Assembly (NCBI GenBank): GCA_937902925.1
Contig: CALFNN010000084.1
Span: forward strand, 24,484 to 88,483
DNA length: 64,000 bases
Origin: an uncultured Opitutaceae bacterium
GTDB taxonomy: Bacteria; Verrucomicrobiota; Verrucomicrobiia; Opitutales; Opitutaceae
Reading direction: 5' to 3'
The notes beneath the pieces were generated by a model, which saw only the letters and a program-made list of their open reading frames with translations, made no database searches and was not told the origin of the DNA. A program made the position numbers and the translations under genes. Of this stretch, positions 10,034 to 18,935 are shown piece after piece; the stretch's first letter is position 1; every line of letters begins with the position of its first letter.

Positions 10034-10154
10034 GAGCGCGCGGTTTTGCCGGCACGGGTGAGCGTTGAAATCGGCGGGGGGCGAGTCGAGCGCGAAGTCC
10101 CGCGCGCCGGGATGATTTGCTCGCATTGGCGCGGGCCGGCGATAGCAGTGCGGC

Positions 10155-11873
10155 GTGGAAAATGCGCCCCAGCCAGCGGCGATGCGGAGCCACCGCCGGC
10201 TTTGGACGCTGGCGCTGGTGGCCGTGATCGGCGCGGTATTCTGGCCGGTGCTGACGTTCGATTTCCTGCGGTGGGACGACGACATCAACGTCACCCAGAA
10301 TCCGATGATGACGGCGCCCTGGTCGTGGTCGCTCGCCGGCCGGTTTTTCGACAGCAGCACGGCGTTGCGCTTCGAACCGCTGCATTGGCTTGTCCTCCGG
10401 CTGGTCGCCAGCGGCTTCGGATTGAATCCGATGGCATGGCACGGGCTGAATCTCGTGCTCCATGTCACGGCCGGGGTGCTGTTTTTTTGGGTGCTGCGGA
10501 AGGTCTTCGTGCTGGCCGGCGCCGCGCCGGACGGTTTCGCCACGGACGCCTGGGCGTGGGCGGGGGCGGCGATCTGGGCGCTGCATCCGCTGCGGGCGGA
10601 ACCGGTCGCGTGGGTGACGGCGTCGACCTACCCGCTGGCGGCGGTGTTTTTACTGGGTTCGTTTTGCGCTTATCTCGGCGCGCATCGGAACGCGGGCTTG
10701 ACGCCGACTTTCGGCTGGCTGGCGGCGGCCTGGATATGCGCGATCGCCGCCTACGCGAGCTATCCGGTGGCCGCGACCTACGGGTTCTGGTTGATGGCGG
10801 CGGACCGGTGGTTGCTCAAGGCCGCGCCGGATCGCTGGTGGATTTTGGGCAGCGCGACCGTGCGCCGCTGGTGGGGAAAGCATGCCCTGTTTCTCGCACC
10901 GGCCGCGGTGGCGGTGGGGTTCACCGTCTGGACGCGGCTGAAAACCCCGGGTATTTTTGGCGAGGCGCCGACGCTGCTTTCGGTCGATGCCGGCAGCAGG
11001 TTCCTGACGGCGCTGGCGACGATCGCCTATTTTCCGCTGCGGCTGTTCTGGCCGGCGGGCTTGACGCCCAACATGCCGCCGCTGCACGGCGGCGCGCTGG
11101 GAAACGCCCTGGTGCCAGTGCTGGCGTCGATGGCAGCGCTGGCCTTGGGGCTCGTCGGGGGACAGCGTCGGACCCGGCCGGGACTGGCGCTGGTGGTCTT
11201 CGGATTCGTGGCACTGAGCGTGCCGTGTCTCGGGCTCACGGAGCGGCCGAACTGGCCGGTCGACCGTTACAGCTATCTGGTGGATCTGGTGCTGGCCGGT
11301 GGACTGGCGGGGGGCGGGCTGGCATGGACCCGGGCAAATCCCCGTTGGGGCGCGTGGGTCGGCGGCACGGCGGCGATCGCGGGCCTGCTCGTGTGCGGGA
11401 CGCTCGCCCGGCGGCAGATTGCGATCTGGCACGACACGGATGCATTGTTCGCCGCCATGGAACGGGCGCCGGGATTCGCCGACAACCCGGTCCAGGCGGG
11501 ATATATTTATTTTTTGTGGGGAAGGCATGCGACAATCTCGGCGCAACCGGTCCGGGCGGCGGAGATGTTTGGGCGAGCGCAGGCGGTCTACCGGGCCGCG
11601 ATGGTGGCGGCGGTCCGGCGCGGCGACTACGACGAGGCGTTGAAGACGATCAGCCACCTGGAGGGGCATTTTGGCCTCACGCCGGAACTGCGACGGGAAA
11701 AGGCCGCGTGGTTGCTGAGGGTGTCCCGTCCGGAGGAGGCGCTGCGTGAATTGCGCGTGGCCGGCCAGGCGTTGCCGGGCGATGCGCGCGTCCGGGCGCT
11801 GACCGAGGAGGCGGAGCGGGCCGCCGGCGCCGGCCGATCACGTGCGCGCCCGGGCGGAAAAGAGGGAAGCTGA
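10155..11873 (+). CDS. Polytopic GT-C-like protein with C-terminal helical (TPR-like) tail
   Basis: A 572-residue protein. After the first span comes FLRWDDDINVTQNP (near residues 37-50), the catalytic-loop pattern seen in bacterial proteins related to TMTC O-mannosyltransferases, which typically end in TPR repeats. The last 130 residues are soluble and helical (AEMFGRAQAVYRAAM, EEALRELRVAGQALPGD) and read like one or two TPR units. Start is a GTG at 10155; an ATG nine codons later is possible. It stands alone on the plus strand between two leftward units. Confidence 0.75.
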   Translation: MENAPQPAAMRSHRRLWTLALVAVIGAVFWPVLTFDFLRWDDDINVTQNPMMTAPWSWSLAGRFFDSSTALRFEPLHWLVLRLVASGFGLNPMAWHGLNLVLHVTAGVLFFWVLRKVFVLAGAAPDGFATDAWAWAGAAIWALHPLRAEPVAWVTASTYPLAAVFLLGSFCAYLGAHRNAGLTPTFGWLAAAWICAIAAYASYPVAATYGFWLMAADRWLLKAAPDRWWILGSATVRRWWGKHALFLAPAAVAVGFTVWTRLKTPGIFGEAPTLLSVDAGSRFLTALATIAYFPLRLFWPAGLTPNMPPLHGGALGNALVPVLASMAALALGLVGGQRRTRPGLALVVFGFVALSVPCLGLTERPNWPVDRYSYLVDLVLAGGLAGGGLAWTRANPRWGAWVGGTAAIAGLLVCGTLARRQIAIWHDTDALFAAMERAPGFADNPVQAGYIYFLWGRHATISAQPVRAAEMFGRAQAVYRAAMVAAVRRGDYDEALKTISHLEGHFGLTPELRREKAAWLLRVSRPEEALRELRVAGQALPGDARVRALTEEAERAAGAGRSRARPGGKEGS

Positions 11874-11935
11874 TTCCGCGCCCCCGCCATGGCGTGAACG
11901 ACCGCGCCGGATCTGACGGAACCCGCGCGCCAAAA

Positions 11936-12625
11936 TCACCGCAGCAGGTTGTATTTCACGATCGCGTAGAGCGCACGAAAGCCGTCGCGCCAGCCGATCT
12001 TTTTGCCCTCGTCGTAGGTGCGGCCGGAGTAGGTGATGCCGACCTCGTAGATCGGGACGCGGAGTTTCGCGACCTTGGCCGTGATCTCGGGCTCGAAGCC
12101 GAAACGATTTTCCTCCAGGGTGATTTTCTGGAGCACCTCGCGCCGGCACATCTTGTAGCATGTTTCCATGTCGGTGAGGTTGAGGTTCGTGGCCATGTTG
12201 GAAAAAAGCGTGAGGAACTTGTTGCCGACCATGTGCCAGAAATACACCACGCGATGCGCGCCGCCGCCGGAAAAGCGCGAACCGAAAACGCAATCGGCGC
12301 GGCCGTCGAGGATCGGCTGCAGCAGCTTCGGATATTCGTTGGGATCGTATTCGAGATCGGCGTCCTGCACGACGACCACGTCGCCCGTGGCGGCGGCGAA
12401 GCCGGTGCGCAGGGCGGCGCCCTTGCCCTGGTTGACCTCGTGATAAATGATCCGGTCGACCAGCGGCGCGATCTGGGTGCGCAGCAGGTCGCGCGTGCCG
12501 TCGCGGGAGCAATCGTCGACGATGATGATCTCCTTGTCCCTGACGGGTGCGGCCCGCACGCGGTCGACGATGGTGCGGATGGTCTTGGCCTCGTTGTAGC
12601 AGGGGATGACGATGGAGAGCTTCAT
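11936..12625 (-). CDS. GT2 glycosyltransferase, short DPM1-like form
   Basis: A 229-residue GT-A fold enzyme without membrane spans. Motifs: [12 protein letters not shown] (5-16), [10 protein letters not shown] (35-44), [13 protein letters not shown] (87-99) carrying the DxD pair D88/D90, then GSRFSGG and a CYKMCRR stretch that is constant in this subfamily. Members use nucleotide sugars to load a polyprenyl phosphate or a nearby acceptor. It is the terminal gene of the 20,732-to-11,936 unit, 109 bp after the preceding GT2, and converges with the gene ending at 11873. Confidence 0.88.
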   Translation of the reverse strand: MKLSIVIPCYNEAKTIRTIVDRVRAAPVRDKEIIIVDDCSRDGTRDLLRTQIAPLVDRIIYHEVNQGKGAALRTGFAAATGDVVVVQDADLEYDPNEYPKLLQPILDGRADCVFGSRFSGGGAHRVVYFWHMVGNKFLTLFSNMATNLNLTDMETCYKMCRREVLQKITLEENRFGFEPEITAKVAKLRVPIYEVGITYSGRTYDEGKKIGWRDGFRALYAIVKYNLLR

Positions 12626-12734
12626 GCGGACGAGGAAAGAAAGCTAGGGCGGGCCACCGGCGGGGAAAGCCTATTCCTCGCGGCACCGCGGCGGTTCCGG
12701 CGCGAATCCGGCCGCATCGCTGCCGCGGATGTTT

Positions 12735-13760
12735 TCAAAGGCGCGGCACCGCCGCGCTGGCGGGAGCGGGATCCGCCGCCTGGCGGCGGATCGCCCCGGA
12801 TTCGCCGCCGCCCTGATAGATTCCCTCGACCACGTAGATCGGGCGCGACTTCACGGATTCATACATCCGGCCGACATATTCCCCGATCACCCCCAGCGCG
12901 AGCAGTTGGACGCCGCCGAAAAATATGATCGTCAGCATGGTCGCCGGAAACCCCGGGATGAAGTAGTCCGGATGGCTCAGCTTGACGACAAAGACGGTGA
13001 GGGCGGCGAGCAGCGCGACGGAAATAATCAGGAGCGCGAGATAGGTCACCAGGCGCAGCGGCACGACGGAAAACGAGGTGATCGCGTCGAGGGCGAAGGA
13101 GACCATTTTTTTCAACGGATATTTGGTCTCACCCGAGAAGCGCGGATTGCGGTCGTAGAGCACCGCCACCTGGTTGCCCCCGGCCCAGCTCACCATGCCG
13201 CGAATGAAACGATGGCGTTCGCGCATCTGCCGCAGGACTTCGACGATGCGCCGGTCCATCAAGCGGAAATCGCCGGTGTCGGCGGGGATGTCGTTGTGCG
13301 TCATGCGCCGGAGCAGGCGGTAAAAAATTCCGGCGGAGATGAGCTTCAACGGCGATTCCCCCCGGCGGGTGCGGCGCCGGCCGTAGGCGACGTCGGCACC
13401 GGCCTCCCAGCGCGCGGCCATGTCGGCGATCACCTCGGGCGGATCCTGCAGGTCCGCGTCGATCAGGACGACGACGTCCCCCGTCGCGGCGTCGAGGCCG
13501 GCGGTCGCGGCCGCCTGGTGGCCGAAGTTGCGCAGGAGATTGATGACGCGGATCGCCGGATCGGCGGACGCGAGCCCGAGCGCGACCGGCAGCGTGGCGT
13601 CGCGGCTGCCGTCGTTCACGAGCACGATCTCGTAGGCGCAACGGAGGCTTTCGCACACCGCCTTCACCCGGCGCACGAAATCGGTCACGCTCCCCTCCTC
13701 GTTGTAGCAGGGGGCGACCACGGACAGTCGGGCGGTGGCGAGCGAGCGGGGGTCAGGCAT
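12735..13760 (-). CDS. GT2 polyprenyl-phosphate glycosyltransferase (GtrB-like) with two C-terminal spans
   Basis: A 341-residue protein: GT-A domain with VVAPCYNEEGS (14-24), VNDGSRDAT (48-56) and the DxD motif LIDADLQDPPEV (99-110), then two membrane spans near residues 230-260 and 280-300 and the GEYVGRMYESVKSRP tail of the GtrB family. Its ATG overlaps the stop of the methyltransferase gene upstream by eight bases. The last 25 codons are unusual: they form two perfect GC-rich hairpins in the DNA (see findings). Probably makes a lipid-linked sugar for a GT-C enzyme of the cluster. Confidence 0.88.
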   Translation of the reverse strand: MPDPRSLATARLSVVAPCYNEEGSVTDFVRRVKAVCESLRCAYEIVLVNDGSRDATLPVALGLASADPAIRVINLLRNFGHQAAATAGLDAATGDVVVLIDADLQDPPEVIADMAARWEAGADVAYGRRRTRRGESPLKLISAGIFYRLLRRMTHNDIPADTGDFRLMDRRIVEVLRQMRERHRFIRGMVSWAGGNQVAVLYDRNPRFSGETKYPLKKMVSFALDAITSFSVVPLRLVTYLALLIISVALLAALTVFVVKLSHPDYFIPGFPATMLTIIFFGGVQLLALGVIGEYVGRMYESVKSRPIYVVEGIYQGGGESGAIRRQAADPAPASAAVPRL

Positions 13761-15000
13761 GGGGTGGCGGGGCGGGGCGCCGCGGGGAGCGGCCGACGAT
13801 GACGACGTTCCAGCAGAGCGGTCGCAGGAAGGGAAGCACCTTCAGGAGGACGCGGTCGAGGCGCTCCAGCGGGCGGTAGAGCCACGCCCAGTCGGCCGCC
13901 TCGTCCACGACCGTTTTCCAGAACCGCTCGCGATTGGGATTGCGCCGTTGCACCGCGACCATGCAGACGAACACGAGCAGGGTGGTAAGCCAGAACCAGC
14001 GGACCTCGACCTGTGCGAAACGCGAGGTGACCGCCCGCACGTCGCCCAGCCGGAGCGGATGTTCGTCGGGGGTGCGGACCTTCGTGGCGATTTTTCGATA
14101 GATGTTGATCAGCGCGTTATAGGCCACGGGATCCCAGCTGACAAACGTGCCGTCGGCACGCAGGTGCGGCAGGAGCCGGTCCATCATCGCCACGAGGTCG
14201 GCGTGGTGCAGGGTGTTGCCGGTGTAGATCACGTCGAACTGCCGCGAGCCCAGTCGCAGATCCTCGGCGGCGGAGACGTGCGTCTCGAGCCTCGCCCCGT
14301 TCGCCTCCGCGAGGCGGCGGGTGGCGTCGCACATGCCGGGCGAGACGTCCGTCGCCGTGACGCGGGCCCCTTCGAGCGCGAAGTAGACGCTCGCTTCGCC
14401 GAGGCCGCAGCCGATGTCGAGCAGCTCCTTGCCGCGCAAATCGCCGAGCGCCGCGCGGAGGTGGCGCATCTCGGGGGCGGTGCAGGCCTCGTTGCGCCGG
14501 CGCACGTCGATCTTCGCCACGTCCTCGCCGGCGGCCCACTCGTCGTGGAAACTTTCCTCCGTCGACAGGCGCTTTTTCGCGGCGGCGGCCGGACCGCCCG
14601 GTTCCGGCGCGAACGCGCCGGCGAGCGTGGCGTCGTCGAAAAGTCGCGCGGCGGCGAGCGTGGCGCGCAGCGCCGCGTCGAAGAACAACCGGTTGGCGGT
14701 CATCACGCCGTCCCCGTCGAACTCGCCGGCGCGGTCGCGGGGAAGGGCGGCGGGAGTCTTGAGGTCGCCGCGGGTGTAAAACCTCGCGGGCCGGTATTCG
14801 AGCACGTGCGTGCCGGGGGCGGGCAGGGACCAGGTCAGCTGCAGTTTTCCGGGACCGGCGTTCTCGAGGTGGAGGGCCCCGAGCCACCCCGCCAGCTGCG
14901 TGGCGGACTGCGGGGTCGTCGTGCGCCAGCGGGCCTGCAGCCGGCTGCCGGCCGACAGGAACTGGTGCACCGCGCTCTCGAAGAGGATTTTCTTGGGCAT
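13753..15000 (-). CDS. SAM-dependent methyltransferase with a long N-terminal extension
   Basis: A 415-residue protein. Residues 1-145 form a region I do not recognise; the methyltransferase core starts at about 185 with motif I LLDIGCGLGEASVYF (193-207), then TATDVSPGM and YTGNTLHH. The C-terminal part has a hydrophobic stretch (WLTTLLVFVCMVAV) and ends in a basic, proline-rich tail. The ATG at 15000 is two bases from the radical SAM stop, and its own stop overlaps the GT2 start, so three proteins are translationally linked. The ORF can be extended upstream but only into antisense-like sequence. Confidence 0.82.
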   Translation of the reverse strand: MPKKILFESAVHQFLSAGSRLQARWRTTTPQSATQLAGWLGALHLENAGPGKLQLTWSLPAPGTHVLEYRPARFYTRGDLKTPAALPRDRAGEFDGDGVMTANRLFFDAALRATLAAARLFDDATLAGAFAPEPGGPAAAAKKRLSTEESFHDEWAAGEDVAKIDVRRRNEACTAPEMRHLRAALGDLRGKELLDIGCGLGEASVYFALEGARVTATDVSPGMCDATRRLAEANGARLETHVSAAEDLRLGSRQFDVIYTGNTLHHADLVAMMDRLLPHLRADGTFVSWDPVAYNALINIYRKIATKVRTPDEHPLRLGDVRAVTSRFAQVEVRWFWLTTLLVFVCMVAVQRRNPNRERFWKTVVDEAADWAWLYRPLERLDRVLLKVLPFLRPLCWNVVIVGRSPRRPAPPPHA

Positions 15001-15002
15001 GG

Positions 15003-16229
15003 CTACGCGAGTTCCCGCGTCGCGCCGCCGGAACTCTCCGCGAGCGCCAGCCGCCGCTGGTGGCCGGGCAGCTGCACGCGGTCGCGCGGCTCCGTGCGGA
15101 TGCGCGCGGCGGCCGCGAGCAGCGCCTCGTAGCTGAGGGGCCAGGGTTTGGCCGGGGGCGAGGTCAGGAAAAGCTTGATCCGCTCCATTTTCGCCCGGAG
15201 ATACCGCATCGAAATCGTCATCTCCGGGTAGCTGCCATACATGCAGCCGGAGCACGCGCTCGCGATCGCCCGCACCTCGCGGCGAAACGCCTTCGCCCAA
15301 TAAATTTCCGGAAACTTCGGGTCGAGGCAGGAGATCGACCGGACGGTGCGGTGGTCGCAGCAGGGCGCGAAGTCGCCGTTGGGCAGCACGGCGAAATAAA
15401 GATTGGGGCTGTCGCAGACGCCGTGATTGCGGTCCCGCCAGGTTGTCGGCTTTTCCGCGGCGAAACGGGCGATGTCGTCGAGGTATTGGTCGGAATCGTA
15501 GAGGAGAAAGCCGGCGCGCCGCAGGGCGCGCACGCGTTCGAGCAGGGCGTTGACCTGCGGCAGCTCGTCGGGCTTCCAGCGCTTGGTCTGGTCAAAGGTC
15601 CGGAAGTTCATCGGCTTGTCGAACGTCGTGACATGGATCGGGACGAGCGAGGTCACCCAGCCCGCCTCGGTGCCGAAACGAATCACGTCCTCGACGTCGC
15701 CCAGGTTGTCGCGCTGCAGGACGCAGCCGAGGGCGGCGAAGCTGCCGGCCGGCGGCAGGTGGTGCATGAACGACGCCATGGCGCGCAGGGCGTCGTGCCA
15801 CGAACGCGCAAAGCCGCCGTTGATGTCGTCCTGGTTTCCCGGCCACAGCGAGTCGAGCGAGATGGAGATGTCCCGGCCGCCGGCCTCCACGGCGGCGTGG
15901 ATGCGCTCGTCGCTGGCCAGGCCGTTCGTCTGCATGCGCACGTGGATGCCGCGCGCCGTGAAGGCGCGGATGATTTCCGGCAGGTCCTGGCGGACGAACG
16001 GCTCGCCGCCCGTCAGCAGGATCATCGCGACCCCGAGGCGCTGGAAATTGTCCGCCATCCGCTGGATCTCGTCGAGCGTGCACTCGCGGACATCGGAGTT
16101 CGCGTAGATGATGTTGCATTGCTTGCACGTCAGGTTGCAGCGCGCCGTGATGTAATACTGCACGTAAACCGGCGCGTTCTGGAACAGCGCGGCCCGCGCC
16201 AGCGTTAGTTTCGACGAGCGGGGAAACAT
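15003..16229 (-). CDS. Radical SAM protein with SPASM-like C-terminal cysteines
   Basis: A 408-residue enzyme. The [4Fe-4S] cluster triad CxxxCxxC is at C31, C35 and C38 (ARCNLTCKQCN), followed by the LLTGGEPFVR motif of the radical SAM core. Near the C-terminus are further cysteines (NGDFAPCCDH, ACSGCMYG) consistent with a partial SPASM/twitch auxiliary cluster. Such proteins in polysaccharide or lipid loci are poorly characterised; the reaction cannot be assigned. Two bases from the methyltransferase at 15000 and 88 bp after another methyltransferase, so it acts in the same pathway. Confidence 0.88.
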   Translation of the reverse strand: MFPRSSKLTLARAALFQNAPVYVQYYITARCNLTCKQCNIIYANSDVRECTLDEIQRMADNFQRLGVAMILLTGGEPFVRQDLPEIIRAFTARGIHVRMQTNGLASDERIHAAVEAGGRDISISLDSLWPGNQDDINGGFARSWHDALRAMASFMHHLPPAGSFAALGCVLQRDNLGDVEDVIRFGTEAGWVTSLVPIHVTTFDKPMNFRTFDQTKRWKPDELPQVNALLERVRALRRAGFLLYDSDQYLDDIARFAAEKPTTWRDRNHGVCDSPNLYFAVLPNGDFAPCCDHRTVRSISCLDPKFPEIYWAKAFRREVRAIASACSGCMYGSYPEMTISMRYLRAKMERIKLFLTSPPAKPWPLSYEALLAAAARIRTEPRDRVQLPGHQRRLALAESSGGATRELA

Positions 16230-16317
16230 GGCTACGCCGCCCGGGTCGACCCCGGCGCACCGCCATCCATCGTGCCGGGCAACGGCTGGAAATTCGCCGC
16301 GGGAAAAGACATGCGGG

Positions 16318-17208
16318 CTAGCCTCGCTTTTCGAAACCGCAAGTCAACACGCCCTGCCGCTCCGGAAAGAACGCGTCGGCCAGCCCGAGGACGAGCGCGG
16401 CGGGCACGGCGGCCAGCAGCAGGAGGCCGGCGGCGAGATCGAGCATCCGGGAACGGGACGGCGCGCCGCGCTTGAGCCGGTAATACGCGTAGTTGTGCCC
16501 GGGCATCGCGATGTTGAGCAGGCCCTGGGCATAGCCAAAAAAATTGTAGGGCCACGAGACGACGGTGCGGGTGCGGGTGAAACCATGTGCAGCCAGCAGC
16601 CGGCCGAGCGAGTCGGGCGTGAACTGATGCGGATGATTGGCCACGTCGAAAAAAGCGTAGTGTTCGCGGAAGAGCCGGTATTGGAACGAGGCGCCGTTCG
16701 GCACGGAGACCACCAGGCGGGCGCCGGCGGGCATTTTGGCGCCGAGCGCGGCGAGGAAGGCGGTGAGGGCGGGTGCGGGAAAATGTTCGAGGCTGTGCCA
16801 CGCGGTGGCGGCGTCGATTTCGCCATCGATGGCCGCGAGGTCGGTCACGATCTCGACGCCGAGCGTCTCGCGGGCAAACGCGATCGCGGCGGGCGTGATC
16901 TCCAGGCCGCAGGATCGCTCGAATCTGCGGCGCTGGTGAAACAGGAAGGCGCCGGAGCCCGAACCGATGTCCACGAGCACGCGGCGCGAACGCCCGGCGA
17001 GGAGGCGGTCGAGCGCGGCGCCCTGGAAGCGCTGGAGGGACGAACCCCGTTTTACGGCGGCGGCATCCAGCGGCTCGTTGATCATGAGCGTTTGCGCGGC
17101 CGGGGCGGCGAGCGTTTCGTGGCCGCAGGCGACGCACCGCCGGTAGGGCGCAGTCACGTGGTCGAAGGTCGTGCCGTGGCAGAGGAAGCAGGCGGGCGGG
17201 GTCGCCAT
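16318..17208 (-). CDS. Class I methyltransferase with N-terminal zinc-ribbon cysteines and a C-terminal span
   Basis: A 296-residue protein. The N-terminus has two CxxC pairs (C7/C10 and C25/C28), as in the zinc-binding region of sugar C-methyltransferases and related proteins. Motif I is LVDIGSGSGAF (78-88), then LEITPAAI and WHSLEHFP; this is the Methyltransf_23 pattern. A hydrophobic segment near residues 250-275 suggests membrane association. It begins four bases after the SDR fusion gene ends, so both belong to the same transcript. Confidence 0.83.
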   Translation of the reverse strand: MATPPACFLCHGTTFDHVTAPYRRCVACGHETLAAPAAQTLMINEPLDAAAVKRGSSLQRFQGAALDRLLAGRSRRVLVDIGSGSGAFLFHQRRRFERSCGLEITPAAIAFARETLGVEIVTDLAAIDGEIDAATAWHSLEHFPAPALTAFLAALGAKMPAGARLVVSVPNGASFQYRLFREHYAFFDVANHPHQFTPDSLGRLLAAHGFTRTRTVVSWPYNFFGYAQGLLNIAMPGHNYAYYRLKRGAPSRSRMLDLAAGLLLLAAVPAALVLGLADAFFPERQGVLTCGFEKRG

Positions 17209-17212
17209 GGGT

Positions 17213-18919
17213 TCAGCGCAGTCTTTCCATCAATTTTTTCCAGAGGGCCACCGAGGTCGCACGCGGCAGGAGGCGGGCGACGAGCGCCATGCCGGCCGCG
17301 CGGGTGGAAATGATCACGGTCGTGCGGGGGCGCGCCAGCGCGCGAACGATCCGCTCCGCGACCCGGGCCGGCGCCATCAAGCGTTCGGATGCCAGTGTCT
17401 TCACCCCGGCGGCGCGCTGAAAATTTGTCTGCATGCCGCCCGGGCAGGCCACGAGAAAGCGCACGCCGGTGCCCGCCAACTCCGCGGCCCACGCCTCGCC
17501 GAGGGAGAGCAACGCGGCATTCGAGGCGGCATAGGTGGCAAGATAGGGGAGCGGCTGGAAGGCCGAGGACGAACTGATGAACACAATCCGGCCGAATCCG
17601 GCGCGGGTCATGGCCGGGATCGCGGCGTGCGCGAGAGTGAGGCGGGCGAGGACGTTGACGTTGAACAGCCGGGCATGCGCCGCGGCGCCGGCGGTCAGCA
17701 CCGGTCCGCGGATACCGAAGCCGGCACACGCGAAGAGTTCGGTGACGGGATGCGCGCGCCATTCGACGCCGGCGACAAGCCGGGCCACGCCGGAATCGTC
17801 CGCGAGGTCCGTGACCGCAACGCGGCAGTGCGGGTGGCGGGACTTGACGCGGTCCAGGCCGGCGGCGTCACGATCGACGAGCAGGAGGTTCCGCCGGCAA
17901 GGCGCGAGTCGCCCGACCAGGGCCTCGCCGAGACCCGACGCGGCGCCGGTGATCACGGTTTGCCCGCCGGGATCGAAATCCGCGTCGAGGCGTGCGCGTT
18001 CGCGAACAATGACCGCTTGCAGCGCCTCCGGCGCGGACCGCCGCGGTTGCCAGCCGAGTTGGCGCAGGGCGGCGTCGGAGGCCGTGAGCGCCGGCAGGAG
18101 CAGGGCCTTCAGCCGGAATGGAACCATCCGGGGAAAAGCGCGCGCGGCCCGGGCGGCCCATGCCACCGGCAGCCGCCGCCCGCCGGGGCGTGCGAGTTCA
18201 AAACAATCGCGAAGGGCGAGCGGCGAGCCTGCGCAAAAAAAGGTTCGGCCGGCGGCGTCGGGATGGGTGGCACAGAGCTCGAGGGCCGCCGCGAGATCGT
18301 CGACATCCACCACACTGAAGCTGCCCGGCCAGGCGAAGCGCGCGAGCGGCGCGCTTTTCAGCGCCGTCCGCACAAACACCGCGAAATGGCTGTCAAGGCG
18401 CATGTCGCGTCCGACGACCATGGCGGGGCGGACGACACTGTAGGGCAGCCCGGACGCCCGCACGAGCTGTTCAGCCCGCCGCTTGGAGCGCCCGTAATCG
18501 GAGGTGGGGTGAAGCGGCGACTCCTCGTTCAAGGAAGCGGCGCAAGGGTCGTCGGGAGCGCGATCGACCGCGCCGATCGTGGACACAAAGACAAAGCGGC
18601 GAAGTCCGGCGCCGCCCTGCTGCACGGCCTCGATCAGGCGGCGCGTGCCGTCGACGTTGACGGCCTCGTGCCCGGGCCCATTGCCGAACGAGGCGTTGGC
18701 TGCACAATGGACGACGAAGTCCACGCCCGCCAGGCCGGCCTGCCACGCCGTGGGATCGGCCAGGTCCCCGCGAATAATTTCCACGCCGAGTTCCGCGAGG
18801 TCAGGACAGTCGCGACGGACCAGGCCGCGAACCCGGTGCCCGGCGCCACGCAACCGCCGGCACAAGTGCCGGCCGACGAAACCCGCGGCACCCGTCACGA
18901 AATAGCACGACGCGTTCAT
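17213..18919 (-). CDS. Fusion of an extended SDR (NAD-dependent epimerase) and a classical SDR
   Basis: A 568-residue two-domain protein. Residues 1-310: extended SDR with TGAAGFVG at 9-16, the active-site YGRSK at 142-146 and VSTIGAV around 112-118, as in sugar-nucleotide epimerases/dehydratases. Residues 320-568: classical SDR with TGAASGLG at 324-331, serine run ISSSSAF near 448-454 and an active-site tyrosine at 463. There the expected YxxxK reads YAASN, so the catalytic lysine is an asparagine at 467 (codon AAT on the coding strand). The first domain looks complete; the second may be impaired or regulatory. Sixteen bases after the membrane protein gene, four bases before the methyltransferase. 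Confidence 0.87.
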   Translation of the reverse strand: MNASCYFVTGAAGFVGRHLCRRLRGAGHRVRGLVRRDCPDLAELGVEIIRGDLADPTAWQAGLAGVDFVVHCAANASFGNGPGHEAVNVDGTRRLIEAVQQGGAGLRRFVFVSTIGAVDRAPDDPCAASLNEESPLHPTSDYGRSKRRAEQLVRASGLPYSVVRPAMVVGRDMRLDSHFAVFVRTALKSAPLARFAWPGSFSVVDVDDLAAALELCATHPDAAGRTFFCAGSPLALRDCFELARPGGRRLPVAWAARAARAFPRMVPFRLKALLLPALTASDAALRQLGWQPRRSAPEALQAVIVRERARLDADFDPGGQTVITGAASGLGEALVGRLAPCRRNLLLVDRDAAGLDRVKSRHPHCRVAVTDLADDSGVARLVAGVEWRAHPVTELFACAGFGIRGPVLTAGAAAHARLFNVNVLARLTLAHAAIPAMTRAGFGRIVFISSSSAFQPLPYLATYAASNAALLSLGEAWAAELAGTGVRFLVACPGGMQTNFQRAAGVKTLASERLMAPARVAERIVRALARPRTTVIISTRAAGMALVARLLPRATSVALWKKLMERLR

Positions 18920-18935
18920 GATCGAGGCGGCGGGA

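Noticed and set aside
8453..11749. A 1098-codon plus-strand frame
   Set aside because: It is antisense to one membrane protein gene and out of frame with another; composition shows no membrane or domain structure.
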